Assembly (NCBI RefSeq): GCF_029958905.1
Contig: NZ_CP124614.1
Coordinates: forward strand, 1,426,001-1,490,000
Length of the DNA stretch: 64,000 nucleotides
Direction of reading: 5' to 3'
Origin: Vibrio sp. YMD68
Lineage (GTDB): Bacteria; Pseudomonadota; Gammaproteobacteria; Enterobacterales; Vibrionaceae
Part shown: piece by piece, positions 9,225 to 17,373 of the stretch
Layout of the letters: every line of letters begins with the position of its first letter
Position numbering within the stretch: the stretch's first letter is position 1
Notes under the pieces: model-generated
Told to the model about the DNA's origin: nothing
What the model saw: only the letters and a program-made list of their open reading frames with translations
Databases searched by the model: none
Program-made: the position numbers and the translations under genes

Positions 9225-9256
9225 AACGGCTTATCAAGTTTTGATAAGCCGTTTTT
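9225..9256 (+). terminator. Strong hairpin with T run, just before the kinase start
   Basis: A 13-bp perfect stem (AACGGCTTATCAA / TTGATAAGCCGTT) followed by T residues. It ends 15 bp before the ATG of the sensor kinase. It looks like the TRAP operon terminator, but any promoter for the kinase would have to be upstream of or inside it, so it may also act as an attenuator. Confidence 0.8.
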
Positions 9257-9271
9257 CTATGAGGAAAAGGA

Positions 9272-10627
9272 ATGCCTCTAAAAGCTAAATTAATATTATT
9301 AACGCTTATCCCGCTGCTTCTGGTTACCGTGAGCATTAGCTGGATTTCTATTTATCAAGCCCAAAAACTCGGCGAAAAAGAAGTCGAAATTTTTTATGAC
9401 CGTCTGATTGCGGCGAAAGAGAGTGCTCTAAAGGACAGTTTGGATCTTGCCTTCGACGCAATTTCTTATGTCTACAATAACCCTGACCTCTACGAAGCCG
9501 AAGCAAAAGCAGAGGTTAAAGCGATACTCACTCGACTTCGATACGGTACCGACGGGTACTTTTTTGCGTATGATGAAAATGGCATTAACCTTGTTCACCC
9601 TATCCAGCCAGATCTGATCGGTAAAGACTTACTGAATATTCAAGACAGTGATGGAGACTACCTTATTGAAGCCCTCATTTCTCAGGCGAGGAGAGGGGGA
9701 GGATTCCACCAATATTTGTGGCAAAAGCCTTCGACAGGGGAAATAGTACCAAAGCTGAGCTACGCAAAATGGCTAGAGAAATGGGACTGGATGATTGGTA
9801 CTGGCCTTTATATTGAGGACATCAGTCAAGAAGTCGCGACGATGCAATCCGCCGTCCGGAACAATATAGAAACGACGTTTTTCACGGTTATGGTGATTCT
9901 AGCGGTGACGGTTGCGGTGATCATCGTGCTGACACTTGCGATTAATTTGCATGAGCACCGGTTAGCGGATAAAAACCTAAAAGAACTCGTTTATCAGACG
10001 GTGATGTTTCAAGAGGATGAGAAGAAACACCTAGCTAGAGAACTACACGATGGTATTAATCAGCTATTAGTATCGAGTAAATGTCACCTGGAATTACTGG
10101 GGCATAAACTTCAAGATCAGTCACTTAAAACGCATGTTGAGAAATCTCAGCAATCGTTGATGTCGGCAATTAATGAAGTGCGTCATATTTCTCATCAATT
10201 ACGACCAAGCGCCCTTGATGATATTGGTCTAGAGGCGGCTCTGTCCGCGCTGTTACAAGACTTTCGATCTCATTCGGGTGTGGAGATTGAAACCGTGTTT
10301 GATATGCAGAAAGGGAAGCTGAAATCAGAGGCGGCAACAACACTGTATCGAGTCACTCAAGAATCGTTAAACAATATTGAGAAACATGCCAACGCAACTA
10401 AGGTAACGGTTGTACTCCAACAAATGGGCAGTATGCTCCAACTCATGATTCGAGATGACGGCGTAGGATTTCTGGTTAATGGTATCCTAAAGACACGTGG
10501 CATTGGTTTAAGGAATATGCGGGAACGAGTCGAGTTTATGGGCGGAGATTTTGAAATGATGAGCGAACCCGGTTTTGGGACGGAAATAATCGTATTGCTG
10601 GATTTAGATGGATTAATTTATGAATGA
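9272..10627 (+). CDS. Cache-domain sensor histidine kinase (NarX/UhpB type)
   Basis: A 451-aa membrane sensor. TM1 is about 7-28, followed by a periplasmic single-Cache domain with the typical DGYFFAYDENG and LVHP strands (95-110) and WDWMIGTGLY (171-180). TM2 is about 203-226. The cytoplasmic part has a HisKA_3 dimerisation block with phosphoacceptor His259 (ARELHDG) and an ATPase domain (NNIEKHANA, RDDGVGF, GIGLRNMRERVE). Single-Cache_2 domains often bind small carboxylates, which fits the TRAP transporter just upstream. The ATG has a GAGGAAAAGG site, and the 3' end overlaps the regulator by 8 bp, so both are translated together. Confidence 0.9.
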   Translation: MPLKAKLILLTLIPLLLVTVSISWISIYQAQKLGEKEVEIFYDRLIAAKESALKDSLDLAFDAISYVYNNPDLYEAEAKAEVKAILTRLRYGTDGYFFAYDENGINLVHPIQPDLIGKDLLNIQDSDGDYLIEALISQARRGGGFHQYLWQKPSTGEIVPKLSYAKWLEKWDWMIGTGLYIEDISQEVATMQSAVRNNIETTFFTVMVILAVTVAVIIVLTLAINLHEHRLADKNLKELVYQTVMFQEDEKKHLARELHDGINQLLVSSKCHLELLGHKLQDQSLKTHVEKSQQSLMSAINEVRHISHQLRPSALDDIGLEAALSALLQDFRSHSGVEIETVFDMQKGKLKSEAATTLYRVTQESLNNIEKHANATKVTVVLQQMGSMLQLMIRDDGVGFLVNGILKTRGIGLRNMRERVEFMGGDFEMMSEPGFGTEIIVLLDLDGLIYE

Positions 10628-11258
10628 AATTATTAGAGTCGTCATCGTTGATGATCACCAGGTCGTATTAGATGGATTCATCGCTCGATTGGAATTAGAA
10701 AAAGACATCGAGGTGATAGGCACAGCGAGTAACGGAATTGAAGCCATTGATAAGGTCAGAGATCTAAAACCCGATGTCGTTCTAATGGATGTGAGCATGC
10801 CTTTAATGAATGGCATTGACTCAACACGTCTGATTAGAGAAGAGTCCCCTGACGCCAAGATCTTGATGCTGACGATGCACGATCAGCGTGAATACATTAT
10901 GAAGGTGATGCAAGCCGGAGCGGTGGGTTATATGCTAAAAGAGATCACGGCAGAAAAGATGGTGCAAGCAATCAAGACGGTTAATCAGGGGTCGACTTAC
11001 TTCTGTGAAACCGCTACTCAAACTCTATTTTCTGAAAATGTGATTCCATCAAGCAGCACCGTCAGCCCATTGAGTCGCCGAGAAGAGGCGGTGTTAAAAC
11101 TCGTTGCTCAAGGAAACAGTAGCAAAAAAGTCGCGCTCTTGCTCGATATCAGCTGCCGTACGGTGGAGACTCACAGGCAAAATATTAAGCATAAGTTGGG
11201 ACTCAATTCGACCGTAGAGCTTGCTAAATACGCGATTGAAAATGGCATCATCGAGTAG
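10620..11258 (+). CDS. NarL/LuxR-family response regulator
   Basis: A 212-aa regulator with an N-terminal receiver (acidic pair at 11-12, phosphoacceptor Asp57 in VVLMDVSMP, conserved Lys in YMLKE) and a C-terminal LuxR-type helix-turn-helix (SPLSRREEAVLKL, KKVALLLDIS, RTVETHRQNI). It overlaps the kinase gene by 8 bp, so it is its cognate partner. A likely target is the TRAP operon upstream, by analogy with other transporter-linked Cache kinases; no binding site is proven. Confidence 0.92.
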   Translation: MNEIIRVVIVDDHQVVLDGFIARLELEKDIEVIGTASNGIEAIDKVRDLKPDVVLMDVSMPLMNGIDSTRLIREESPDAKILMLTMHDQREYIMKVMQAGAVGYMLKEITAEKMVQAIKTVNQGSTYFCETATQTLFSENVIPSSSTVSPLSRREEAVLKLVAQGNSSKKVALLLDISCRTVETHRQNIKHKLGLNSTVELAKYAIENGIIE

Positions 11259-11530
11259 CCAGAGTCATGCGTACGATCAGTATTTTTGGAGCTACTCTAA
11301 AGGACATTCATTTCATTCGTTATTAACCCGCCAATCACAGGGGCGTTAACGCCTCTTACTTTGCGCATTCATTTTTTTTATTTATTCCTATCTTCCTAAC
11401 AGGCTAAAGCTTCAGATAGCCTGCTGTGAGTGCTTCACATATCGATACTGATTTTATATACAGTATTTTGTTGTAAAATCTCAATCAGCTTCTATACTGT
11501 TTATAGGTACAGCGTTAATTGAGGTGAGAT

Positions 11531-11749
11531 ATGTTGTGGGAAACCTTAGAGCGAGTGAATCGCTTACGACAAGAAGCTTTAAGCAACCAAGAGTTCATCG
11601 ATTCAGCAAAAGAGCATGAACATGCTTTACGAGAGCAAGAGTGCACCGATATAAAAAAGCGCTCTAAGAAGCAAGCGCGCAGTAAATCATTATCACAGGT
11701 CTATCAGCAAACTGAGTTTAGTTTTAACCCGTCGGGGATTGAGCATTAG
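11531..11749 (+). CDS. Small hypothetical protein (72 aa)
   Basis: Unknown 72-residue protein, hydrophilic and strongly charged, with a Lys/Arg patch (KKRSKKQARSKS) and predicted helix over most of its length. The ATG at 11531 is preceded by a good GAGGTGA site at proper spacing, which supports real translation. It has no membrane segment. It sits alone between the regulator and the methyltransferase, in an AT-rich stretch; the 270 bp before it hold only a short palindrome (GGCGTTAACGCC near 11342). Confidence 0.6.
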   Translation: MLWETLERVNRLRQEALSNQEFIDSAKEHEHALREQECTDIKKRSKKQARSKSLSQVYQQTEFSFNPSGIEH

Positions 11750-11830
11750 TTGCTTTCTATTTAGTTGCTTTCTATTTAGTGCGTAATCTATTTAACGCGC
11801 AATCTATGTAAAGCACAATCCGCCAGACAC
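11748..11830 (+). repeat. Short tandem and degenerate repeats after the 72-aa gene
   Basis: AGTTGCTTTCTATTT is present twice in tandem (11748-11777), followed by related degenerate copies (AGTGCGTAATCTATTT, ACGCGCAATCTATGTA). It looks like local slippage in a non-coding spacer; no function seen. Confidence 0.6.
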
Positions 11831-11895
11831 TATTTAGTCGGAGTCTAATAGGTTAGGGCGTGATCTCTATGGTATCCTTTGTGCCCCGTTTACTG

Positions 11896-11919
11896 GATAG
11901 CAACAACGAGGTTGCTATC
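11896..11919 (+). promoter_or_regulatory. Perfect 9-bp hairpin before the TrmY-like gene
   Basis: GATAGCAAC / GTTGCTATC with a 6-nt loop, ending 22 bp before the chosen start codon. It has no T run, so it is not a terminator. It could shape the leader RNA or be a protein-binding palindrome. Confidence 0.45.
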
Positions 11920-11941
11920 GCATTGGCCAAAGAGTATCAAC

Positions 11942-12541
11942 ATGAGAGCATTTGTTGTTCGAGCGCGAGCCGCTTCAACTGATAAAAACACATTCCTAGC
12001 CTCTGTAGGAGAAGAAGCACATACCGAAATTTTGGCTCATGTGTTGATGAATGCTATTTTTACCGCGCAGTCGCATAGGGATGATGTAGAAGTGTTCTTA
12101 GTACTAGAAAGTACCAAAGACTATTCGCGCACCGTGCGTTTTCAATCGAGCCTTATTCGCAATATCGGTGGTTTTCATGAACAAGCGTTGATCAATAAAA
12201 TTGCCCAAGCCCTCGAAATGTCAGTCGGTATGGGTAAGGAACAGTTACGTGAAGTAGAATCAGGCGTTACTGTAGAAACCATCAGTTTTGAGCGTTTAGT
12301 ACAAAGACTGGCAGAGGCCTATCAGCTCTATTTATTGGATAAAAAAGGCGATTCTGTTCGAGATATCGAGTTAGCCCATGATTCGTGTTTTTTACTGACT
12401 GATCATATCCCTATGCCGAAGAAAACAATCAATAGTTTAAAACGTCTTGATACAATGAAAATTAGCTTAGGGCCGAAAATGCTGTTTGCTTCCCAGTGCA
12501 TTGTCTTGATCCAAAATGAATTGGATATCCAACTCTACTAA
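11942..12541 (+). CDS. TrmY-like SPOUT methyltransferase (DUF358)
   Basis: A 199-aa protein of the TrmY/DUF358 family, SPOUT-fold enzymes that in archaea methylate N1 of pseudouridine 54 in tRNA. The start MRAFVVRARAAST and the C-terminal knot region with FLLTDHIPMPKK, LKRLDTMKISLGPKML and AILIQNE-like ending (CIVLIQNELD) fit the family. I choose ATG 11942; the in-frame GTG codons before it run through the hairpin and have no family similarity. Bacterial members are found in vibrios, but their RNA target is not certain. It is monocistronic with a terminator. Confidence 0.82.
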   Translation: MRAFVVRARAASTDKNTFLASVGEEAHTEILAHVLMNAIFTAQSHRDDVEVFLVLESTKDYSRTVRFQSSLIRNIGGFHEQALINKIAQALEMSVGMGKEQLREVESGVTVETISFERLVQRLAEAYQLYLLDKKGDSVRDIELAHDSCFLLTDHIPMPKKTINSLKRLDTMKISLGPKMLFASQCIVLIQNELDIQLY

Positions 12542-12579
12542 ACATCTATACCGTTAAAGAGTCATTAATGTATTTATAG

Positions 12580-12612
12580 GCACTGCCACTTGAATAGGGG
12601 CGGTGCTTTTTT
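12580..12612 (+). terminator. Rho-independent terminator
   Basis: Stem GCACTGCC / GGCGGTGC (one G-T pair) followed by TTTTTT, 40 bp after the TrmY-like gene. Confidence 0.85.
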
Positions 12613-12729
12613 GTGATGATCCTAGCCAAATGAGCAGATACCTACTATTTGCTCCAACGAGTACCGCAGTCTCTACTATATTTATTCTATCTAATAATGA
12701 GAATTTTCGTTGGCGTAGGTTTTAAATTA

Positions 12730-13719
12730 ATGAAGATAAAAATGGGCCTCGGCTTTTTGTTTATTCTACTGACTGCTTTTGTATTTTTTATCCAAGCCAG
12801 CAGTTCTCCTGTGGTGCCCAATTCTAGTCCGATTAAAATTGCCGTTTCCCAAACGCCGTTATCATCTCCTTTCATTATTGCTCAGCATTTAAAGCTATTT
12901 GATCAAAAACACATCAATGTGGAGTTTGTTTCTTGTTCAGGTGGTGTCGCTTGCGCAAACGCTTTATTTAATAATGAAGTCGATTTTGCCACTGCTTCCG
13001 AATCCGTTGTAATGTTTGAGAGTTTTAAACACGATGATCTTTCTGTGCTGACGAGCTTTGCTGAGTCGAGTAATGATTTGAAGTTGTTGGCATTAGGCAA
13101 AGGTAAAATAACGTCTATTGATGAATTAGAAGGGAAGAAAGTGGGCGTTGTAAAAGCGAGCGCCAGTGAATTCTATTTTGATTCATTGCTTATTGCTCAC
13201 AACCTAATACGCGCTCAGGTTCAACGTGTTTACTTAGCGCCGAATGAACTTAACAATGCACTGATAACAGGGGGTGTAGACGCTATATCTGTTTGGGAAC
13301 CTTATGGATATGCCGTTATGTTAGAGTCGCCCGATATTATTAACTTGGGTTTAGAAGGCGTGTACAACTTAACATTTAACCTTTTGACTCGGTCCTCGCC
13401 AGAAGAACAGCATATGACCAATTCTGTCATTATTTTGGAACAGCTGAACAAAGCCATACAGTGGATGAACGCCCAGCCAGAGCAAGCAAAAAGTATTGTG
13501 GCGAAAGCATTGAATATCCCTAGAACACAACTCGATTGGTCTTGGCAAGATTACACATTTCGACTTTCTATTGGCAATGCACTGTTATCAAACTTGCAGC
13601 TTCAAGCTCGGTGGGCGATAGAAACCGAGTTAGTAGAAGGGGCGTTACCAAACTATCGACGTGTACTTTCACCTGAGGCTTTGGAGCATGTCATGAATAG
13701 AACAGTGAGTTATGAATGA
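12730..13719 (+). CDS. Orphan ABC-type solute-binding protein (NMT1/SsuA-like)
   Basis: A 329-aa periplasmic binding protein of the NMT1/THI5 and SsuA/TauA type. The ATG at 12730 gives a signal peptide with a long hydrophobic core (GLGFLFILLTAFVFFIQAS). Then follow IKIAVSQTPLSSPFIIAQ, GVACANALFNNEVDFATAS and a second-lobe VGVVKAS segment, typical of the fold. No permease or ATPase gene is near. Its stop overlaps the start of a diguanylate cyclase by 4 bp, so the binding protein most likely feeds ligand information to that enzyme, as NspS does for MbaA in V. cholerae. The ligand is unknown. Confidence 0.82.
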   Translation: MKIKMGLGFLFILLTAFVFFIQASSSPVVPNSSPIKIAVSQTPLSSPFIIAQHLKLFDQKHINVEFVSCSGGVACANALFNNEVDFATASESVVMFESFKHDDLSVLTSFAESSNDLKLLALGKGKITSIDELEGKKVGVVKASASEFYFDSLLIAHNLIRAQVQRVYLAPNELNNALITGGVDAISVWEPYGYAVMLESPDIINLGLEGVYNLTFNLLTRSSPEEQHMTNSVIILEQLNKAIQWMNAQPEQAKSIVAKALNIPRTQLDWSWQDYTFRLSIGNALLSNLQLQARWAIETELVEGALPNYRRVLSPEALEHVMNRTVSYE

Positions 13720-15062
13720 TGAATTCTATTCTCCACAAGTTGAGTTTTTTGGCGGTTAGCGCATTCTTACTGGTGGTGCTGGTGACCGCATCATTACTGA
13801 ATATTAGAGATAAACACCAATTGGGCGATAGCCAACTGAAAACGATTCTTGAAATACAGTTACGTGTTGATATGTTGAGAAGTCAACTGTGGGTTTTTCT
13901 GCAACATGGTGATCAAGAAAGTTTAGAGGAAGTGTATATAGCCCAGCAAAACCTGGCTAAAAACTTAAGTCAGAAAATGGATTTCCCGGCATCGATTAAT
14001 AACTTGAAACGCATGAACCATAGCTTGGCGGTTTTGTTACGCCAAGAGATAAACTTATATTCATTTTCAACGTCATTGAGCAACACGACAAACTCAAGCC
14101 CAAGTCCTAATGAGGAAGCTATTCTCCTTTTACACTCTCGATATAATATGATTGTTCAAACGATGGAAGAAGAACTGTTTCATCTTCAAACGAATGTGCT
14201 TCGTACACACAGTGCCCACAATGAAAAATCGATAGTAAAAACCGCGCTAATATTGTTGTTCTTCTCAATAATGGTTGCAGTATTAGCGCTGCTCATTTTA
14301 AAGCAGTTTAGGATCGGGTCGAATGTGATTAAATCGGGAATATATAAGCTATCAGCCGGCGATTTTTCAAGCCGTATAGCCCAACCCAAATTAGATGAAG
14401 AGTTTGCAATCATTGTAGACTTTTTTAATGAGATGAAAGGGTCACTTCAAGAGCACACCGTAACAAAAGACCAGTTAGAGAAAGAAATTAAACTAAAAAC
14501 CTCAACCTTACGAAAACAGACCGATCAACTGCAGTATTTGTCTGAGCGGGACTCATTGACAGGGGTTCTCAATCGAAGAGCATTTCATGTCAGCTTGGAA
14601 AAAGCGATGAGTGAAGCGTCGAAATCAGAAACGAAAATCGCTATTATCTTTATTGATTTAGATAAATTTAAACTGGTTAATGACACCAAAGGCCACCTAG
14701 CGGGAGACAAGGTACTTTTAACGTATGCCTCTCGACTGAAGGAAGCGAGTAGACCGACAGATATCATCGGTCGTCTAGGCGGCGATGAATTTGCTGTGTG
14801 CTTAACGTCACTGAGCAATACACATCAGGTTGAGTCAACACTGCAAGCGTTACTTACAGAGCTGGATAAGCCGATTGCACTTGATGATGAAGATGTATTT
14901 GTAAATAGCAGTATTGGTGTGAGCATTTATCCCACAGAGTCTGAGAGCCTTGATGAACTGTTGGATTTGGCGGATAAAGCGATGTACCAAGCAAAAAAAC
15001 AGAGTAGTAGCGCGTATCATGGACAGTTTTTGATGAGTGGAAAAGCGAATAAAGCTGAATGA
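13716..15062 (+). CDS. Membrane diguanylate cyclase (HAMP-GGDEF)
   Basis: A 448-aa c-di-GMP synthase. TM1 (about 9-28) and TM2 (about 173-196) flank a helical periplasmic domain of about 145 residues. Next come a HAMP region (198-250), a short coiled coil and the GGDEF domain with an intact active site GGDEF at 355-359 and the RxxD inhibitory site (RPTD, 346-349) five residues before it. The IFIDLDKFK metal-binding strand is also intact, so it should be active and product-inhibited. The start overlaps the binding-protein stop by 4 bp. Periplasmic contact with that protein is inference. Confidence 0.92.
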   Translation: MMNSILHKLSFLAVSAFLLVVLVTASLLNIRDKHQLGDSQLKTILEIQLRVDMLRSQLWVFLQHGDQESLEEVYIAQQNLAKNLSQKMDFPASINNLKRMNHSLAVLLRQEINLYSFSTSLSNTTNSSPSPNEEAILLLHSRYNMIVQTMEEELFHLQTNVLRTHSAHNEKSIVKTALILLFFSIMVAVLALLILKQFRIGSNVIKSGIYKLSAGDFSSRIAQPKLDEEFAIIVDFFNEMKGSLQEHTVTKDQLEKEIKLKTSTLRKQTDQLQYLSERDSLTGVLNRRAFHVSLEKAMSEASKSETKIAIIFIDLDKFKLVNDTKGHLAGDKVLLTYASRLKEASRPTDIIGRLGGDEFAVCLTSLSNTHQVESTLQALLTELDKPIALDDEDVFVNSSIGVSIYPTESESLDELLDLADKAMYQAKKQSSSAYHGQFLMSGKANKAE

Positions 15063-15103
15063 TACAGAGACGAATGGTTGATGTTTAGCAGCAAGGAACC
15101 GTC

Positions 15104-15137
15104 ATAATAAACGGTGACAACGATCACCGTCTATTAT
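15104..15137. terminator. Bidirectional hairpin between convergent genes
   Basis: A 14-nt-arm inverted repeat (ATAATAaACGGTGA / TCACCGTcTATTAT) with a 6-nt loop between the diguanylate cyclase and rhlE. A/T-rich flanks on both sides let it work on either strand. Confidence 0.6.
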
Positions 15138-15185
15138 TCGATAGTTTCTTAACGCATTGTTTAATTGCTATCGTCACAAAATCGA

Positions 15186-16547
15186 TTAGCGATTATTAGA
15201 ACTTTGCTCAGGTTTTTTAAATTGGCGACGACGTTTAGGTTTATTCGTCGCACTTTCGGTGCTGTTACCACCCACATGGCGTTTATTTTTTCCTGCTGGC
15301 TTATGACCACGAGCGTTGTCCCCCGAGCGCTGACCATCGGCGTGGTTGTTTTTCGGTTTCTTTGGCTTTTTCGGTTTAATCGGTCGAGTGTCCAATTTCG
15401 ATTCAGGTAGCGCATTCGTTGGTTTAAATCCTTCTAGCTCATGACGAGTAAGAACTTGCTTAATCAAACGTTCAATACCAAATAAATCAATGGCTTCATC
15501 AGCGCACACTAACGAAATGGCTTTTCCTACCTCTCCGGCTCTTCCTGTGCGTCCGATACGGTGAACGTAATCTTCAGAAATATTGGGCAAATCGAAATTC
15601 ACAACTTGAGGAAGTTGAGGGATATCAATACCGCGAGCAGCAATATCAGTGGCAACGAGAACGCGAATCTCACCGGATTTAAAGTTGGCCAGTGCTTTGG
15701 TTCTTGCACCCTGGCTCTTATTACCATGAATAGGAGCAGACGTAATGCCTTGGTCATTGAGGTAATGGGATAGTTTGTTTGCGCCATGTTTTGTGCGACT
15801 AAACACCAAGACTTGTTGCCAGCCGCCGTCTTTAATCAATTTAACCAGCATGGGTGCTTTTTGGCGTTTATCCGCTGGGTAAATAGATTGCTCAACCGTT
15901 CTTGCCGTAGAATTCGCCGGGCTCACTGAGATTTCTACAGGGTTGTTCACTAAGCCTTTCGCCAGTTCTTTGATTTCATCAGAGAAAGTCGCAGAGAACA
16001 GCAAATTTTGACGTTGTTTAGGCAGTAGGTTCAAAATCTTGCGAATATCGCGGATAAAGCCCATATCAAGCATACGGTCTGCTTCATCAAGAACAAGCAC
16101 TTCAAGTTGGCTGAATTTAATCGCGTTTTGATTAAATAAGTCGAGTAAGCGCCCTGGTGTTGCAACAAGCACATCGCAGCCTTGACGTAATCTCATCAGC
16201 TGAGGGTTAATCTTAACTCCGCCAAAAACCACAGAAGAGCTTAGTGGCAGGTGGCTGCTATAACGAACAACGTTTTCATTGATTTGAGCTGCAAGCTCAC
16301 GCGTTGGTGTCAAAATGAGTGCACGTACATGGTTACTTTTCACTTTCGGGCCGTTAATAAGGCCTTCTAAAATTGGAAGTGTAAATCCTGCTGTTTTACC
16401 TGTCCCAGTTTGAGCTGCTGCCATTACATCTTTTCCCTCAAGCACGGCTGGAATAGCTTGAGCTTGGATTGGGGAAGGCGTGTCATAGCCTTGTTCTTTA
16501 ATTGCTTTTAAAATTGGAGCAGAAAGACCGAGTGAGGTAAAACCCAT
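15186..16547 (-). CDS. rhlE: DEAD-box RNA helicase RhlE
   Basis: A 453-aa ATP-dependent RNA helicase. All motifs are present: the Q motif (SPIQAQAIP), Walker [26 protein letters not shown] in [16 protein letters not shown] in [16 protein letters not shown] and [10 protein letters not shown]. The C-terminal 90 residues are a basic tail rich in Lys, Pro and Arg ([20 protein letters not shown]), usual for RhlE and likely to bind RNA. I choose the ATG at 16547 (MGFTSLGLS) as in the family; the in-frame TTG five codons earlier is unlikely. It lies downstream of a cold-shock gene, and RhlE-type helicases help with RNA structure at low temperature. Confidence 0.93.
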   Translation of the reverse strand: MGFTSLGLSAPILKAIKEQGYDTPSPIQAQAIPAVLEGKDVMAAAQTGTGKTAGFTLPILEGLINGPKVKSNHVRALILTPTRELAAQINENVVRYSSHLPLSSSVVFGGVKINPQLMRLRQGCDVLVATPGRLLDLFNQNAIKFSQLEVLVLDEADRMLDMGFIRDIRKILNLLPKQRQNLLFSATFSDEIKELAKGLVNNPVEISVSPANSTARTVEQSIYPADKRQKAPMLVKLIKDGGWQQVLVFSRTKHGANKLSHYLNDQGITSAPIHGNKSQGARTKALANFKSGEIRVLVATDIAARGIDIPQLPQVVNFDLPNISEDYVHRIGRTGRAGEVGKAISLVCADEAIDLFGIERLIKQVLTRHELEGFKPTNALPESKLDTRPIKPKKPKKPKNNHADGQRSGDNARGHKPAGKNKRHVGGNSTESATNKPKRRRQFKKPEQSSNNR

Positions 16548-16827
16548 ATATATGATTCTCAATTAACAATGAAATGAATAGTGGCTTGCAAGTCGCATGT
16601 GTTCTTATTGTGAATAAGAAATAGAAAGCAAGATTTGCTAGGAATAACTTACTAGGTGCGACAAAAAGTGCGCCATTTTGAGGCTTTTGGTCGTTAACAT
16701 CAACCGATATTTCACGATCTCGAAAAACAACGGGTAATTCAATGAAAAGGCGTTGAATTCTTAATATACCGACGTCCTGCTCAAGCATCAGAGAGTTGAA
16801 ATAAATTCATTCAAGAATGACAAACAA
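16548..16827 (-). other. Upstream region of rhlE
   Basis: About 280 bp between rhlE and the csp terminator. A 96-codon antisense-free reading frame on the same strand overlaps the rhlE start and has no ribosome site; I treat it as non-coding. It probably contains the rhlE promoter and a long 5' leader, common for cold-inducible RNA helicases. No clear motif seen. Confidence 0.35.
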
Positions 16828-16856
16828 AAAAAAGCAGGCCTAGGCCTGCTTTTTCA
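16828..16856 (-). terminator. Rho-independent terminator after the cold-shock gene
   Basis: Perfect palindrome AAAGCAGGCC / GGCCTGCTTT flanked by an A run on one side and a T run on the other; serves the csp gene on the minus strand and may work both ways. Confidence 0.88.
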
Positions 16857-16879
16857 ATATTCTGTCAAAATCGACAAGC

Positions 16880-17089
16880 TTATAGACAAACAACGTTTGC
16901 AGCTTGAGGACCTTTTTGACCTTGTTCAACGTCAAAAGAAACTTTTTGACCTTCAGCAAGAGTCTTGAAACCGTCAGAAACGATTGCACGGAAGTGAACG
17001 AATACGTCAGCGCCGCCGTCGTCTTGAGAAATAAAACCGAAACCTTTAGTTTCGTTAAACCATTTTACGTTACCAGTTGCTTTAGACAT
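16880..17089 (-). CDS. Cold-shock protein (CspA family)
   Basis: A 69-aa single cold-shock domain that binds single-stranded RNA and DNA as an RNA chaperone. RNP1 (KGFGFIS) and RNP2 (VFVHF) are intact, starting [12 protein letters not shown]. An AAGGAGACATC site precedes the ATG. The 280 bp upstream, up to the hsp70 stop, probably hold the promoter and the long 5' leader typical of csp genes. Whether it is cold-inducible or constitutive cannot be told from sequence. Confidence 0.95.
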   Translation of the reverse strand: MSKATGNVKWFNETKGFGFISQDDGGADVFVHFRAIVSDGFKTLAEGQKVSFDVEQGQKGPQAANVVCL

Positions 17090-17373
17090 GATGTCTCCTT
17101 AATTTTCAAAATAATTCGCATATAAATGCAGTTGTAGCCAATAGAATCATTTATGTGGTGTTGCGATATATGGAAGGAAAGACTCCATGAACAAGCTGGT
17201 AAGCTGATGCTCGAGGATTTTCAAATACATAACACGTCATTCATATAAATAGGTCTGATATCAGGCCGAAACGAATACTAGCACACTCGAAGAGAATGTG
17301 GAGTGTTTCTTTGAAATAATTAGCAAATCGAACACTCTCAGAGCAATGGTCACGGCCATTGAGCAATTTTTGT
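17090..17373 (-). promoter_or_regulatory. Promoter/leader region of the cold-shock gene
   Basis: About 280 bp between the second hsp70 gene and csp. No ORF. It is AT-rich and holds a partial inverted repeat (GAACACTCTCAGAG / CTCGAAGAGAATGTGG region, 17285-17345). Long leaders with temperature-dependent folding are typical for csp genes, but no such fold was verified. Confidence 0.35.

Noticed and set aside
16498..16788. 96-codon minus-strand ORF overlapping the rhlE start
   Set aside because: No ribosome site, overlaps a conserved gene in another frame, and its composition does not look like a protein.
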